From Burkholderiales bacterium (GTDB lineage: Bacteria; Pseudomonadota; Gammaproteobacteria; Burkholderiales; Burkholderiaceae_D): a DNA stretch of 42,118 bases. The DNA lies in assembly GCA_003136595.1 (NCBI GenBank), contig PLEY01000086.1, forward strand, positions 292 to 42,409, read 5' to 3'. The position numbers and the translations under genes were made by a program. Positions 1 through 8,204 of this stretch are shown piece by piece (the first letter of the stretch is position 1; each line of letters opens with the position of its first letter). The notes under the pieces were generated by a model. It was not told where the DNA came from and did no database searches. It saw nothing but the letters and a program-made list of their open reading frames with translations.

Positions 1-654
1 AAGCAGTGCGGCATCGACCATGCCGCGGGTCTCGTCGTTCAGGGGCACGTGCACGGAGACGACGTGACTTCGCGAAAACAGTTCAGACAGCGTCGCGCGC
101 GCCACGGTGCTCGGAAAGTCGGCATCTTGGATGTAGGGATCGCAGGCGATGACATGGCCAAAGGCGTTGTGGGCGAGATGGGCGAGTCGCTTGCCGATAC
201 GGCCGAGGCCAAGAATGCCCAGCGTCTTGGTGCTGGTGCGCTCAATGGGGCCAGGCGACAGGTAGTGCCAGGTTCCGGCGCGCACGTCGCGGTCATACCG
301 ATGCAGGTGGCGCAGGAGTGCCAGGATCAGCGCGAGCGCGTGGGTTGCAACCTCGCCCACCCCGTAGTCGGGTGAGTTGGCGACCCAGATCCCCATGCGC
401 CTGGCATCGGCTGTGTTGATCGTGTCAAAGCCCGCGCCGTAGCGGCTCACCACACGAATCTCGGGCCGCGCTGCGAACACCCGGGCGTTGATGGGAGCGT
501 ACTGGACCAGCAGGCCGGCGCACCCCGAAGCCGCGTCGATGACGTCCTGTTCGGTGCGGCACTGGGCGGTCACGCACTCAATACCGGCCTCGGCATAGAT
601 CGCCCGCTCGAGATCGACATCGGGAAAGTCGAAATCCGTGATCAGGACGCGCAT
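1..654 (-). CDS. D-isomer specific 2-hydroxyacid dehydrogenase, 3' end off the window
   Basis: The reading frame starts with ATG at 654 and stays open to base 1, giving 218 residues without a stop, so the gene is cut by the window edge. The protein begins MRVLITDFDF. It has the layout of the NAD-dependent D-2-hydroxyacid dehydrogenase family (phosphoglycerate, glyoxylate/hydroxypyruvate and related reductases): an N-terminal substrate half containing RVVSRYGAGFDTIN, then the Rossmann motif LGLGRIG (GxGxxG) near residue 145. The catalytic Arg, Glu and His of the family lie beyond the cut, so activity cannot be judged. It starts about 30 bp after the IlvD/Edd dehydratase stop and is probably the third gene of that leftward operon. 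A role in reducing or oxidising a 2-hydroxyacid made by the sugar-acid pathway is inferred; the exact substrate is unknown. Confidence 0.85.
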   Translation of the reverse strand, partial: MRVLITDFDFPDVDLERAIYAEAGIECVTAQCRTEQDVIDAASGCAGLLVQYAPINARVFAARPEIRVVSRYGAGFDTINTADARRMGIWVANSPDYGVGEVATHALALILALLRHLHRYDRDVRAGTWHYLSPGPIERTSTKTLGILGLGRIGKRLAHLAHNAFGHVIACDPYIQDADFPSTVARATLSELFSRSHVVSVHVPLNDETRGMVDAALL

Positions 655-686
655 CGCCCCCCCACGCCCGTTTGCATCCGCCGTTC

Positions 687-2405
687 TCAATGATTGTCCT
701 TGGGCACCGCCGCGCCGCTTGCACCCACGAGGAAGTCCAGGTCCGCCCCGGTGTCGGCCTGCAGGACGTGGTCGAAATACAGGCGCGTGTAGCCGCGCTC
801 CTGAGGCGGGCCCGGCGCCTGCCAGGTGCGCCCGCGCCGTGCGAGTTCCGCCTCCCCCACGTCCAGGTGCAGCCGTCGGCTCTCGACGTCGAGCTCGATC
901 ATGTCGCCATTGGCGACCAGTGCAAGGGGTCCCCCGGCGGCCGCTTCGGGCGCCACGTGCAGCACGACCGTCCCGTAGGCGGTACCGCTCATCCGCCCAT
1001 CGGAGATGCGCACCATGTCAGTGATACCGCGTCGCAGGAGCTTGGCGGGCAGCGGCATGTTGCCGACCTCGGCCATGCCCGGATATCCCTTCGGGCCACA
1101 GTTCTTCAGCACCAGGACGCAGGTCTCGTCGACATCGAGTCCTTCGTCGTTGACCTTGGCATGCATCTCGTCGCTGTTTTCGAAGACCACCGCGCGGCCC
1201 CGGTGCTTGAGGAGGGCCGGAGTCGCCGCCGAAGGCTTGATCACAGCGCCTCTCGGACAGAGGTTGCCCGACAGCACCGCGATTCCGGCACGCGGCTTGA
1301 ACGGGCTGGAAAACGGATGGATGACGGCGGGATTGTAGTTGGGCGCCTCACGGTTGTTCTCCCAGAGCGTCTGGCCATTGACCGTGAGCGTCTCGCGATC
1401 CAGGACGCTGCCCAATTCGCGGATCACTGCCGGCAACCCGCCTGCATAACAAAAGTCCTCCATCAGAAAGCGACCCGAGGGCTGCAGGTCGACCAGGCAG
1501 GGCAGATCGTGTCCGAGGGCATCCCAATCGGCGAGCGCAAGCGGCACGCCCACGCGCCCGGCCAGCGCCAGCAGGTGGATCACGGCATTGGTCGAACCGC
1601 CAATCGCGGCATTCACCCGGATCGCGTTCTCGAACGCCCCCCGCGTCAGGATGCGGGACAGCTTCAGGTCTTCCTCGACCATCTGCACAATGCGCCGGCC
1701 GGCCAGGCGGGCCAAGAGATTGCGGCGCGCGTCGACGGCAGGGTAGGCGGCGTTGCCCGGCAGGCCCACACCCAACGCTTCGACCATCGAGGCCATCGTC
1801 GAGGCCGTGCCCATGGTCATGCAATGGCCCGCCGAGCGGTGCATGCAGCTCTCGGCCTCGCGGAACTCCGCGATCGGCAGCGTCCCGGCACGGACCGCCT
1901 CGGACATCTGCCACACGCCGGTACCCGAACCGATGTCAGCGCCCCGGAACTTGCCCGAGAGCATCGGGCCACCCGACACGCCAATGGTCGGCAGATCGCA
2001 GCTCGCAGCACCCATGAGCAAGGCCGGTGTCGTCTTGTCGCAGCCCATGAGGAGTACCACAGCGTCGATCGGATTGCCGCGGATGGACTCCTCGACGTCC
2101 ATACTGACGAGATTGCGAAACAGCATCGCCGTCGGTCGCAGCAGGGTCTCGCCCAGCGACATCACCGGAAACTCGAGAGGAAATCCCCCCGACTCCCAAA
2201 CTCCGATCTTGACCTGCTCGGCGAGCGTGCGGAAATGGGCGTTGCAGGGTGTGAGTTCGGAGAAGGTATTGCAGATGCCGATCACGGGTCGGCCATCGAA
2301 CTGGTCGTCCGGGATGCCCCGATTCTTAAGCCAGGAACGATAGATGAAGCCGTCACGATCCTGACGGCCAAACCAGGCCTGACTGCGGCGCAGGGCTGAA
2401 CCCAC
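687..2405 (-). CDS. IlvD/Edd family sugar-acid dehydratase
   Basis: This 572-residue protein belongs to the IlvD/Edd Fe-S dehydratases, which remove water from 2,3-dihydroxy acids to give 2-keto-3-deoxy acids. It has ICNTFSELTPCNAHF at the N-terminus, MGCDKTTPA and ESCMHRSAGHCMTMG. The Cys residues at about 54, 122 and 195 have the spacing of the three cluster ligands in pentonate dehydratases of this family. NAAIGGSTNAVIHL and ISDGRMSGT are the other family signatures. Length and the SELTPCN motif place it with L-arabinonate/D-xylonate/L-fuconate-type enzymes rather than with branched-chain IlvD. I chose the GTG at 2405 because AAGGAG lies 7 bases before it; the frame continues upstream without family similarity. 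It follows the UxaA-type gene by 43 bp and precedes the 2-hydroxyacid dehydrogenase. Substrate unresolved. Confidence 0.9.
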   Translation of the reverse strand: MGSALRRSQAWFGRQDRDGFIYRSWLKNRGIPDDQFDGRPVIGICNTFSELTPCNAHFRTLAEQVKIGVWESGGFPLEFPVMSLGETLLRPTAMLFRNLVSMDVEESIRGNPIDAVVLLMGCDKTTPALLMGAASCDLPTIGVSGGPMLSGKFRGADIGSGTGVWQMSEAVRAGTLPIAEFREAESCMHRSAGHCMTMGTASTMASMVEALGVGLPGNAAYPAVDARRNLLARLAGRRIVQMVEEDLKLSRILTRGAFENAIRVNAAIGGSTNAVIHLLALAGRVGVPLALADWDALGHDLPCLVDLQPSGRFLMEDFCYAGGLPAVIRELGSVLDRETLTVNGQTLWENNREAPNYNPAVIHPFSSPFKPRAGIAVLSGNLCPRGAVIKPSAATPALLKHRGRAVVFENSDEMHAKVNDEGLDVDETCVLVLKNCGPKGYPGMAEVGNMPLPAKLLRRGITDMVRISDGRMSGTAYGTVVLHVAPEAAAGGPLALVANGDMIELDVESRRLHLDVGEAELARRGRTWQAPGPPQERGYTRLYFDHVLQADTGADLDFLVGASGAAVPKDNH

Positions 2406-2448
2406 GGCTTGTCTCCTTCCTTCGCTTATGTTGCGTCGCAACCTGCCG

Positions 2449-4011
2449 TCACATGGTCGGGCCGAGGATCCACGGCGCAAATTCGTCTTCGCCAAAGCCC
2501 AAGAGCTCGCTCTTTGACGGTGCGCCCGAGGCCGTCGCGAGGAGGCTCTCGAAGATCGTGTGTCCAAGACTATCGATGTCGGCCACGCCGTCGAGGATCG
2601 CGCCGCAATTGATGTCCATATCCTCACTCATGTGCTGATACATGGCGGTATTGGTCGCGAGCTTGAGCGACGGTGCGGGCTTGCATCCATACACCGAGCC
2701 GCGACCCGTCGTGAAACAGATCATGTTCGCCCCGCCGGCCACCTGACCGGTGGCCGAGACCGGATCGTAGCCAGGTGTGTCCATGAAGACCAGCCCGTGG
2801 GCTCGCACCGGCGCGGCATAAGCGACGACGTCGACCAGATTGGTCGTGCCGCCCTTGGCGACCGCGCCCAGCGACTTCTCGAGGATCGTGGTCAGTCCAC
2901 CGGCCTTGTTCCCCGGCGAAGGATTGTTGTTCATCTCTCCGCCCAGGCGCGCGGTGTACTCCTCCCACCAACGGATGCGCGCCATCAGCTTCTCCGCGAC
3001 TTCGGGATTGACCGCGCGCCGCGTGAGCAGGTGCTCGGCACCGTAGATCTCGGGTGTCTCCGAGAGAATGGCGGTACCCCCATGCGCGACCAGGAGATCC
3101 ATCGCGCGTCCGAGCGCCGGATTGGCTGAGATGCCGGAGTAGCCGTCCGAACCACCGCACTGCAGACCCACCGTCAGATGCTGCAGCGACACGGGCTGCC
3201 TCGCCACGGCATTGGCGACAGGCAGCAGTTCCCGGACGATCTCCACGCCCCGCGCGATCGTGGCTCGTGTGCCACCCGTCTCCTGGATCGTGAGCGTGCG
3301 CAGGCGCTCGGACTCGACCAGGGATTGCTCGCCGAGAAGCGCGCTCACCTGGTTCGACTCGCAACCGAGCCCGATGAAAACGACCGCCGCGAAATTGGCA
3401 TGGCGCAGATAGCCTGCCAGAACACGCCGCAGCACCTCGATCGGCTCACCGCTGGACGCCATGCCGCAGCCCGACTTGTGGGTGATCGCCACCACCCCGT
3501 CGACATGCGGATAGGCGGCGAGCGCCTCACCGCGGAAATTCTCGACAATCTGCCGGCACACCGTGGCCGAGCAGTTGACGCTGCTCACCACGCCAATGTA
3601 GTTGCGGGTCGCGACCCGGCCATCGGCACGGACGATTCCGGCAAACGTGCGTGGCGCCGGGGCGCAGGGTGTCGCCCGCGTCGCACTGCAGAAAGCGAGG
3701 TCCCGCTCGAACTCGCCCATGGCCAGATTGTGCAGGTGCACATGCTGGCCGGCTTCGATGGGACGCGTCGCAAAGCCGATGATCTGGTCATAGCGGCGCG
3801 CTGCGGCACCGGCTGCGATCGCACGCAGCGCCACCTTGTGCCCGGCAGGGATCGACTCCACGGTCACAAGCCGGCCATCAAGCAGCACGGTGCCGGGCGC
3901 AAGCTTGCGGGTCGCGATGAGCACGTCATCGTTGACATTGAGCAGGACGGCCGGCGGCGCGCGATCGGCGCGCAGGATGGATTCGACCGGTATGGCAATT
4001 TCGGGGGGCAC
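2449..4011 (-). CDS. UxaA family dehydratase (altronate/galactarate dehydratase-like)
   Basis: The 520-residue protein has the two-part layout of altronate dehydratase (UxaA) and galactarate dehydratase (GarD). An N-terminal SAF-like domain (residues about 15-100, with GHKVAL and YDQIIGFAT) is followed by a large catalytic domain. Family motifs are HKSGCGM, FIGLGCESNQV, GLQCGGSDGYSGISANPALG, NPSPGNKAGGLTT and CFTTGRGSVYGCKPAPS. These enzymes are metal-dependent and convert an aldonate or aldarate to its 2-keto-3-deoxy derivative. The end (EDEFAPWILGPTM) resembles the broad UxaA family group rather than E. coli GarD. GTG at 4011 is the start; GGAAGG stands just upstream. It is the first gene of the leftward operon, facing a 320-bp divergent promoter region. 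Having both a UxaA and an IlvD/Edd dehydratase in one operon is unusual. Confidence 0.88.
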   Translation of the reverse strand: MPPEIAIPVESILRADRAPPAVLLNVNDDVLIATRKLAPGTVLLDGRLVTVESIPAGHKVALRAIAAGAAARRYDQIIGFATRPIEAGQHVHLHNLAMGEFERDLAFCSATRATPCAPAPRTFAGIVRADGRVATRNYIGVVSSVNCSATVCRQIVENFRGEALAAYPHVDGVVAITHKSGCGMASSGEPIEVLRRVLAGYLRHANFAAVVFIGLGCESNQVSALLGEQSLVESERLRTLTIQETGGTRATIARGVEIVRELLPVANAVARQPVSLQHLTVGLQCGGSDGYSGISANPALGRAMDLLVAHGGTAILSETPEIYGAEHLLTRRAVNPEVAEKLMARIRWWEEYTARLGGEMNNNPSPGNKAGGLTTILEKSLGAVAKGGTTNLVDVVAYAAPVRAHGLVFMDTPGYDPVSATGQVAGGANMICFTTGRGSVYGCKPAPSLKLATNTAMYQHMSEDMDINCGAILDGVADIDSLGHTIFESLLATASGAPSKSELLGFGEDEFAPWILGPTM

Positions 4012-4163
4012 AAACTTCCTTCCGAAGACCGGGTTGCTGCAGTGCGGCGCAAAAGGGTGCGCCCTGAGGACGCCGAGACGAACTCCGCAGGGGAGACCCG
4101 GGTGGGCACCCGCCAGGGACCGCTCGAAGCCCTCGAAGTCTATTGCCGCCTCGGAAATGGGTC

Positions 4164-4180
4164 AAGTGGTATGACCAATT
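4164..4180 (+). promoter_or_regulatory. Candidate GntR/FadR-family operator (copy 1)
   Basis: The sequence AAGTGGTATGACCAATT contains the perfect inverted repeat TGGT-ATG-ACCA (4167-4177). This is the form recognised by FadR-subfamily GntR regulators such as PdhR and LldR (core TGGTNNNACCA). The same 11-base core, with AAG in the centre, stands before the GntR gene at 6996-7006. It lies about 150 bp upstream of both divergent genes. Binding by the local GntR protein is inferred. Confidence 0.65.
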
Positions 4181-4277
4181 AGTGCGGACTTGCCAGACAC
4201 AGGCGCCGGCGCTGCGCGGGTGACGTGTCGCGCGTGGACAGGACGCCAGCGGCATCATTAGAATACCCAAGCCCCAT

Positions 4278-4288
4278 CAGTCATACCA
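4278..4288 (-). promoter_or_regulatory. Candidate GntR/FadR-family operator (copy 2, imperfect)
   Basis: Read on the minus strand this is TGGTATGACTG, which matches the first nine bases of copy 1 (TGGTATGACCA) but has a degenerate second half-site. It stands about 45 bp before the SDR start at 4332, a position typical for a repressor site over a promoter. It is weaker evidence than the two perfect copies. Confidence 0.4.
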
Positions 4289-4331
4289 GACCGCCAGACT
4301 GCGTCCCATCGCGGGATGTCGTGGAGAACGC

Positions 4332-5093
4332 ATGGAAGAAACCAACGAGTACCGGTTCCCGGGGCGACATGCCGTCGTGACCGGTGGCGCGAACGGCATC
4401 GGCTTTGCGATCGCGCACACGCTCGCACAAGGCGGCGCGGCGGTATCGCTGTGGGACCGTGACCCCGACGCGCTCGCCAGAGCGCGCCTCGACTGGCCCC
4501 CGGGCGCGCCCATCGATACGGCACAGGTCGACATCACCGCACCCGCCGCGATCGATGACGCGCTCGCCAGAGCGCTCGCCGCGCGAGGTCGCGTCGACAT
4601 TCTCGTCAACAGCGCCGGCATCACCGGTCCGAACGCGAGCGTGTGGGACTACCCGGTCGCAGCCTGGGACGAGGTGCTCGCGATCAACCTGCGCGGAACC
4701 TTCCTGTGCTGCCGCGCTGTCGTGCCAGCGATGCAGACCGCGGGGTACGGTCGCATCGTCAACATCGCATCGATCGCCGGCAAGGAGGGCAACCCGAATG
4801 CCAGTGCATACAGCGCCTCGAAGGCCGGGGTCATCAGCCTGACCAAGTCTCTCGGCAAGGAACTCGCCCAGACCGGCATCCGCGTCAATTGCGTCACGCC
4901 GGCGGCGGTGCGCACCGGCATGTTTGCGCAGATGACGGCGCAGCACATCGACTACATGCTCTCCAAGATCCCGATGAATCGCTTCGGCCTTCCTGCGGAA
5001 ATCGCACGACTCGTGGCGTGGTTGTGCTCGTCGGACTGCTCCTTTTCCACCGGGGCCGTGTTCGACGCATCCGGCGGCCGCGCGACCTATTGA
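4332..5093 (+). CDS. SDR family NAD(P)-dependent oxidoreductase
   Basis: This is a classical short-chain dehydrogenase of 253 residues. The cofactor motif TGGANGIG is near residue 18. NSAG is near 95, the catalytic Ser is in IVNIASIAG and the Tyr-x-x-x-Lys is in YSASKAG. The C-terminus closes with FSTGAVFDASGGRATY. It is closest in appearance to FabG-like sugar or sugar-acid dehydrogenases; the substrate cannot be read from sequence. The ATG at 4332 has GGAG seven bases upstream. The next gene starts one base after the stop, so the two are almost certainly co-transcribed and perhaps translationally coupled. It probably oxidises a hydroxyl of the sugar or the keto-deoxy acid handled by the neighbouring dehydratases. 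Confidence 0.88.
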   Translation: MEETNEYRFPGRHAVVTGGANGIGFAIAHTLAQGGAAVSLWDRDPDALARARLDWPPGAPIDTAQVDITAPAAIDDALARALAARGRVDILVNSAGITGPNASVWDYPVAAWDEVLAINLRGTFLCCRAVVPAMQTAGYGRIVNIASIAGKEGNPNASAYSASKAGVISLTKSLGKELAQTGIRVNCVTPAAVRTGMFAQMTAQHIDYMLSKIPMNRFGLPAEIARLVAWLCSSDCSFSTGAVFDASGGRATY

Positions 5094-5094
5094 C

Positions 5095-6156
5095 ATGGCT
5101 GGTGCCGAACGCTTCGAAGTCGCCGATCTGGGCGCATTTGCACGCGCTGTGCTCGAGGCGGCCGGACTTGAAGCACCCCTCGCCGCGGCGACCGCGCAGA
5201 CGCTCATTGAGGGCGACCTGCTCGGGCACGATACCCATGGCCTCGCGCTGCTCGAGCGCTACGTTGCCGCACTCGCCAGCGGCGGTATGCGGTGCGCCGG
5301 AAGCCCGCGGGTTCTCAGCGCCGCAGGCGTCGCCCGCCTCTGGGATGGGGAGCGACTGCCTGGCCCCTGGCTCGTCAGGAGCGGACTGGAAGAACTCATG
5401 CCTGTGGCACGCCGCTTCGGCTTGGCGACGCTGGTGATCCGCCGCAGCCATCACATCGCCTGCCTTGCCACCTATCTCGTACAGGCTGCCTCAGAGGGCC
5501 TCGTGATGCTGCTCGCCAGTTCGGATCCCGCCGTGCACAGTGTTGCGCCGCATGGCGGCACGCGCGGCGTGTTCACGCCCAATCCGCTCGCAGCCGGCCT
5601 GCCGACCTCGGGAGACCCCATCCTGATCGACATCTCGTCATCGTGGACCACCAACGGCATGAGCGCGCGCCTGCACCAGAACCGCGAGCAGTTCGATATG
5701 GCCTGCCTGCTCGATGCCACCGGCCTGCCGAGTGCCGATCCCGCCGTTCTCTTCACCGAGCCGCCGGGGACCATCCTGCCGCTCGGCGGTCTCCTTGCGG
5801 GTCACAAGGGCTTTGCGCTCGCGCTGCTCGTCGAAGCGCTGACCGGCGGGCTCGCCGGACATGGCCGCGCCGACCCCGCCGAAGGCTGGGGCGCCACGGT
5901 CTTCATGGCGCTCATCGATCCGGCCGCCTTTGGGGGCTTGGCTGAGTTCAAGCGTCAGATGGATACCCTGGTCGAGCGCTGCCACGAGAATCCCCCGCGA
6001 CCCGGCTTTGAGCGCGTGCGCATGCCCGGCGAGCGCGGACTCGGCCTGTGGCGCGAACAGGAGCGCCTGGGCATCGCGCTCTCGGACCCACTTGCGGCCG
6101 CACTGCGGGCGCTCGGCGAGCGCTACGCGCGCCCCTTTCCCGCCGCCCGGAAGTAG
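5095..6156 (+). CDS. Ldh_2 family (malate/L-lactate dehydrogenase type) NAD(P)H-dependent oxidoreductase
   Basis: The 353-residue protein belongs to the Ldh_2 family, whose members include ureidoglycolate dehydrogenase, delta1-piperideine-2-carboxylate reductase and 2,3-diketo-L-gulonate reductase. It shows the family's GDLLGHDTHGLALLERY near residues 40-60, the IRRSHHIACLATY stretch with the conserved catalytic-region His pair, GGTRGVFTPNPLAAGLPT and GGLLAGHKGFALALLVEAL. Enzymes of this fold interconvert 2-keto and 2-hydroxy (or imino) acids. It follows the SDR gene with a one-base gap and has no strong ribosome site of its own, which suggests coupled translation. It converges on the next gene, 18 bp away. 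In this setting it may reduce a 2-keto acid from the pathway; this is inference. Confidence 0.88.
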   Translation: MAGAERFEVADLGAFARAVLEAAGLEAPLAAATAQTLIEGDLLGHDTHGLALLERYVAALASGGMRCAGSPRVLSAAGVARLWDGERLPGPWLVRSGLEELMPVARRFGLATLVIRRSHHIACLATYLVQAASEGLVMLLASSDPAVHSVAPHGGTRGVFTPNPLAAGLPTSGDPILIDISSSWTTNGMSARLHQNREQFDMACLLDATGLPSADPAVLFTEPPGTILPLGGLLAGHKGFALALLVEALTGGLAGHGRADPAEGWGATVFMALIDPAAFGGLAEFKRQMDTLVERCHENPPRPGFERVRMPGERGLGLWREQERLGIALSDPLAAALRALGERYARPFPAARK

Positions 6157-6174
6157 CAGGTGGGCGCAGCCGCC

Positions 6175-6912
6175 TCAGATCGTCATGCCACCGTCGATCG
6201 AATAGGCACACCCCGTGACGAAGGCTGATTCATCGGAGGCGAGAAAGACCACCAGCGGCGCGATCTCCTCGGCGCCCGCAAGACGCCCCATCGGCTGGCG
6301 GGCGATGAAATTGCGGCGTGCGAGAACCGGATCGGCGAAGCTGTCGATGCGCTCCTTCAGGGACGGTGTGTCGACGGTGCCAGGACACAGTGCGTTGCAG
6401 CGCACGCCCCTGCCGACGAAGTCCGCCGCAACCGACTTGGTGAGTCCGATCACCGCGGCCTTGCTCGCCCCGTAGGCGAAACGCAGCGGCAGTCCCTTGA
6501 TGCTCGATGCGACCGACGCCATGTTGACGATGCTGCCCTGCTCCTGGGCGAGCATACCGGGCAGGACCGCCTGGATCGTGTACATCATGGCGCGCACATT
6601 GATCGTGAAGCTACGATCCCAGTCCTCCTCAGTACACTCGAGGATGCTGCCCTGGTGGACGTAGCCGGCGCAGTTGAAAAGCACATCGAGCGTGCCGAGT
6701 TCGGCGGCAAGGCGCCTGACCGCCGCCGGATCGGTCACATCCAACCGGGCCACGCTAACGCCGGGCGTCCCGTCATAGCGCGCGAGGAGATCTTCGCGCA
6801 GGTCGGTGGCCACGACCAGGGCACCCTCGCGGGCCATCGCCAGCGCGCTCGCATGGCCGATGCCCTGACCGGCGGCAGTCACGAGAACGCGCTTTCCCTT
6901 CAGTCGGTCCAT
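6175..6912 (-). CDS. SDR oxidoreductase, 2-keto-3-deoxy-L-fuconate dehydrogenase-like
   Basis: This 245-residue SDR reads like the 2-keto-3-deoxy-L-fuconate 4-dehydrogenase / BDH2 (DHRS6) subgroup. It has the starting LKGKRVLVTAAGQGIG, LDVLFNCAGYVHQGSILECTEEDWD, NMASVASSIKG, the YGASKAAVIGLTKSVAADF active site, VRCNALCPGTVDTPSLKERI and FLASDESAFVTG. In Xanthomonas-type L-fucose catabolism this enzyme oxidises the 4-hydroxyl of 2-keto-3-deoxy-L-fuconate before hydrolytic cleavage to pyruvate and lactate. No FAH-type hydrolase is in the window; it could lie beyond base 1. ATG at 6912 follows a strong GGAGGAG site. It is divergent from the GntR gene and convergent with the Ldh_2 gene. Confidence 0.88.
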   Translation of the reverse strand: MDRLKGKRVLVTAAGQGIGHASALAMAREGALVVATDLREDLLARYDGTPGVSVARLDVTDPAAVRRLAAELGTLDVLFNCAGYVHQGSILECTEEDWDRSFTINVRAMMYTIQAVLPGMLAQEQGSIVNMASVASSIKGLPLRFAYGASKAAVIGLTKSVAADFVGRGVRCNALCPGTVDTPSLKERIDSFADPVLARRNFIARQPMGRLAGAEEIAPLVVFLASDESAFVTGCAYSIDGGMTI

Positions 6913-6992
6913 GCTATCTCCTCCGGCCGGACCACAGGGCGCCTCGCGGGCGGCGTATACTTCCGGCGCGCAGCCGGGTCCGGAATTTGGTA

Positions 6993-7009
6993 AATTGGTA
7001 AGACCAGTT
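6993..7009 (+). promoter_or_regulatory. Candidate GntR/FadR-family operator (copy 3)
   Basis: AATTGGTAAGACCAGTT contains the perfect inverted repeat TGGT-AAG-ACCA (6996-7006). It is close to the known PdhR/LldR box AATTGGTAAGACCAATT. It lies in the 150-bp divergent space between the SDR gene (start 6912) and the GntR gene (start 7063), a classical place for autoregulation. The core matches copy 1 at 10 of 11 positions. Confidence 0.75.
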
Positions 7010-7062
7010 TACGTGCCACGAACGGCCCGTGCAAGGGGCCCCTAGCGGGAAGGTGAGTCGGC

Positions 7063-7857
7063 ATGCCCATTCAAGTGATCGAGACGCAACGGCTTTACCG
7101 GCAGATTGGTGAGCAGTTGCGCAAGCTCATCGAGGCCGGCGAGTTCAAGGTCGGCGCCCGGCTGCCTGCCGAACGCGACCTTGCCACCCAGCTCGGCGTG
7201 AGCCGTCCCTCCCTGCGCGAGGCCCTGATCGCGCTTGAGGTCCAGGGCTACATTGAAGTGCGCATGGGCTCAGGGATCTATGTCTGCGAGCCGGCCACCG
7301 GCCAGGGCCTTGCCCTTGACCTGGAGCGCGAGGAGGCACCGCTCGAACTGATTCATGCCCGACGGCTGGTCGAGGGCGAGGTCGCCGCCGCCGCGGCGCG
7401 CGTGGGGCGCAAGGTACAGTTCGACGCCATTGAAGCGGCGATCGTACGGATGGAGAAGGATGCGCGCGCCGGCGTCAACCCGCTCGCAGCGGACCGCTTG
7501 TTCCACCTGCGCGTTGCCGAGACGACCGGCAACAGCGTCCTGATCGGGCTCGTGCGCCGGCTCTTCGACGCACGGCTTGGACCGTTGTTTGCGAAGCTCG
7601 ACAGGCACTTCGAGACTCCCGAGGTGTGGACCCAGGCGATCGCCGAACATCGCGAGGTTCTGAAGGCGCTGCGCTCGCGCAGCCCGGCCAAGGCGCGCGC
7701 GGCGATGCGGCGACACATGGACGTCGCCTTCAAGCGCCTGACCAGAAGCCTCACGCGTACGCGTCGTGACAGGGCGCCAAACCGATCGGCCGGGGTCAAG
7801 CGCACGAGCACAGGCAGCCCGCCGGTCCGACCCAGCACCCGCAGCCGGCAGCGCTAG
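7063..7857 (+). CDS. FadR-subfamily GntR transcriptional regulator
   Basis: The 264-residue protein has an N-terminal winged helix (residues about 10-75: GARLPAERDLATQLGVSRPSLREALIALE, then a wing with GSGIYV). A C-terminal all-helical FCD domain carries the usual acidic/His metal-site residues: D and H around DRLFHLRV, EHREVLKAL, and RRHMD near the end of the domain. FCD-GntR regulators usually sense small organic or sugar acids and are relieved from DNA by them. The last 35 residues are basic and low-complexity and look poorly conserved. ATG at 7063 has GGAAGG upstream. The perfect TGGTAAGACCA before this gene and TGGTATGACCA in the other divergent region suggest that it regulates itself and the whole sugar-acid set. 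Confidence 0.9.
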   Translation: MPIQVIETQRLYRQIGEQLRKLIEAGEFKVGARLPAERDLATQLGVSRPSLREALIALEVQGYIEVRMGSGIYVCEPATGQGLALDLEREEAPLELIHARRLVEGEVAAAAARVGRKVQFDAIEAAIVRMEKDARAGVNPLAADRLFHLRVAETTGNSVLIGLVRRLFDARLGPLFAKLDRHFETPEVWTQAIAEHREVLKALRSRSPAKARAAMRRHMDVAFKRLTRSLTRTRRDRAPNRSAGVKRTSTGSPPVRPSTRSRQR

Positions 7858-8160
7858 CGCTTGGGCTGCACGATGCTGTGAGCGGATGTGAGGAGCAGTC
7901 GCCCGGGGACAATGTAAGGGCACCCAGATTCGTTCGCCTGCAAGCCTTCTCCCGCGGGGAGGGCCTGCGTTGTCGAAGCGCGCGTCGATGCGGCCCAGGC
8001 GAGCCCTCGTCGTTGCCACCATCGCCTCGGCTATGAAAAGGGAGTGGGGTCGGGAAATCGGTTCCGGTTGTGCAGCGACGCCCGGCTTGGGATCGCAAGG
8101 AAGGGGCGTGCAGGATCTGATCGGCTGCGCGGACCGGCGTGGACGTCCCGGGCAGGCCGG

Positions 8161-8204
8161 CTTCTTGAACGCTTCTTGGACGCTTCTTGAACGCTTCTCG
8201 GATT
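8161..8204. repeat. 11-bp tandem repeat, four units (CTTCTTGAACG)
   Basis: Four consecutive 11-base units are visible: CTTCTTGAACG, CTTCTTGGACG, CTTCTTGAACG and a degenerate CTTCTCGGATT. The unit has the same length and the same frame CTTCTTNNNCG as the array at 36195-36238. It lies in the non-coding stretch before pqqU. Confidence 0.85.

Larger units (their letters stand above)
4012..4331. promoter_or_regulatory. Divergent intergenic region between the dehydratase operon and the SDR gene
   Basis: This stretch separates the leftward dehydratase operon from the rightward SDR/Ldh_2 pair. No convincing gene is seen. It contains two copies of a FadR-family-like operator, listed separately, at 4164-4180 and 4278-4288. 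It therefore probably carries the promoters of both transcripts. No unambiguous -35/-10 pairs could be picked out in this GC-rich sequence. Confidence 0.6.

Noticed and set aside
672-2399. 575-residue plus-strand open frame opposite the IlvD/Edd gene
   Set aside because: It is rich in Arg, His and Gln and lies fully over a gene with all family motifs; it is a shadow frame.
8161-8204. Possible CRISPR array
   Set aside because: Units are 11 bases, directly adjacent and without spacers; there are no cas genes.
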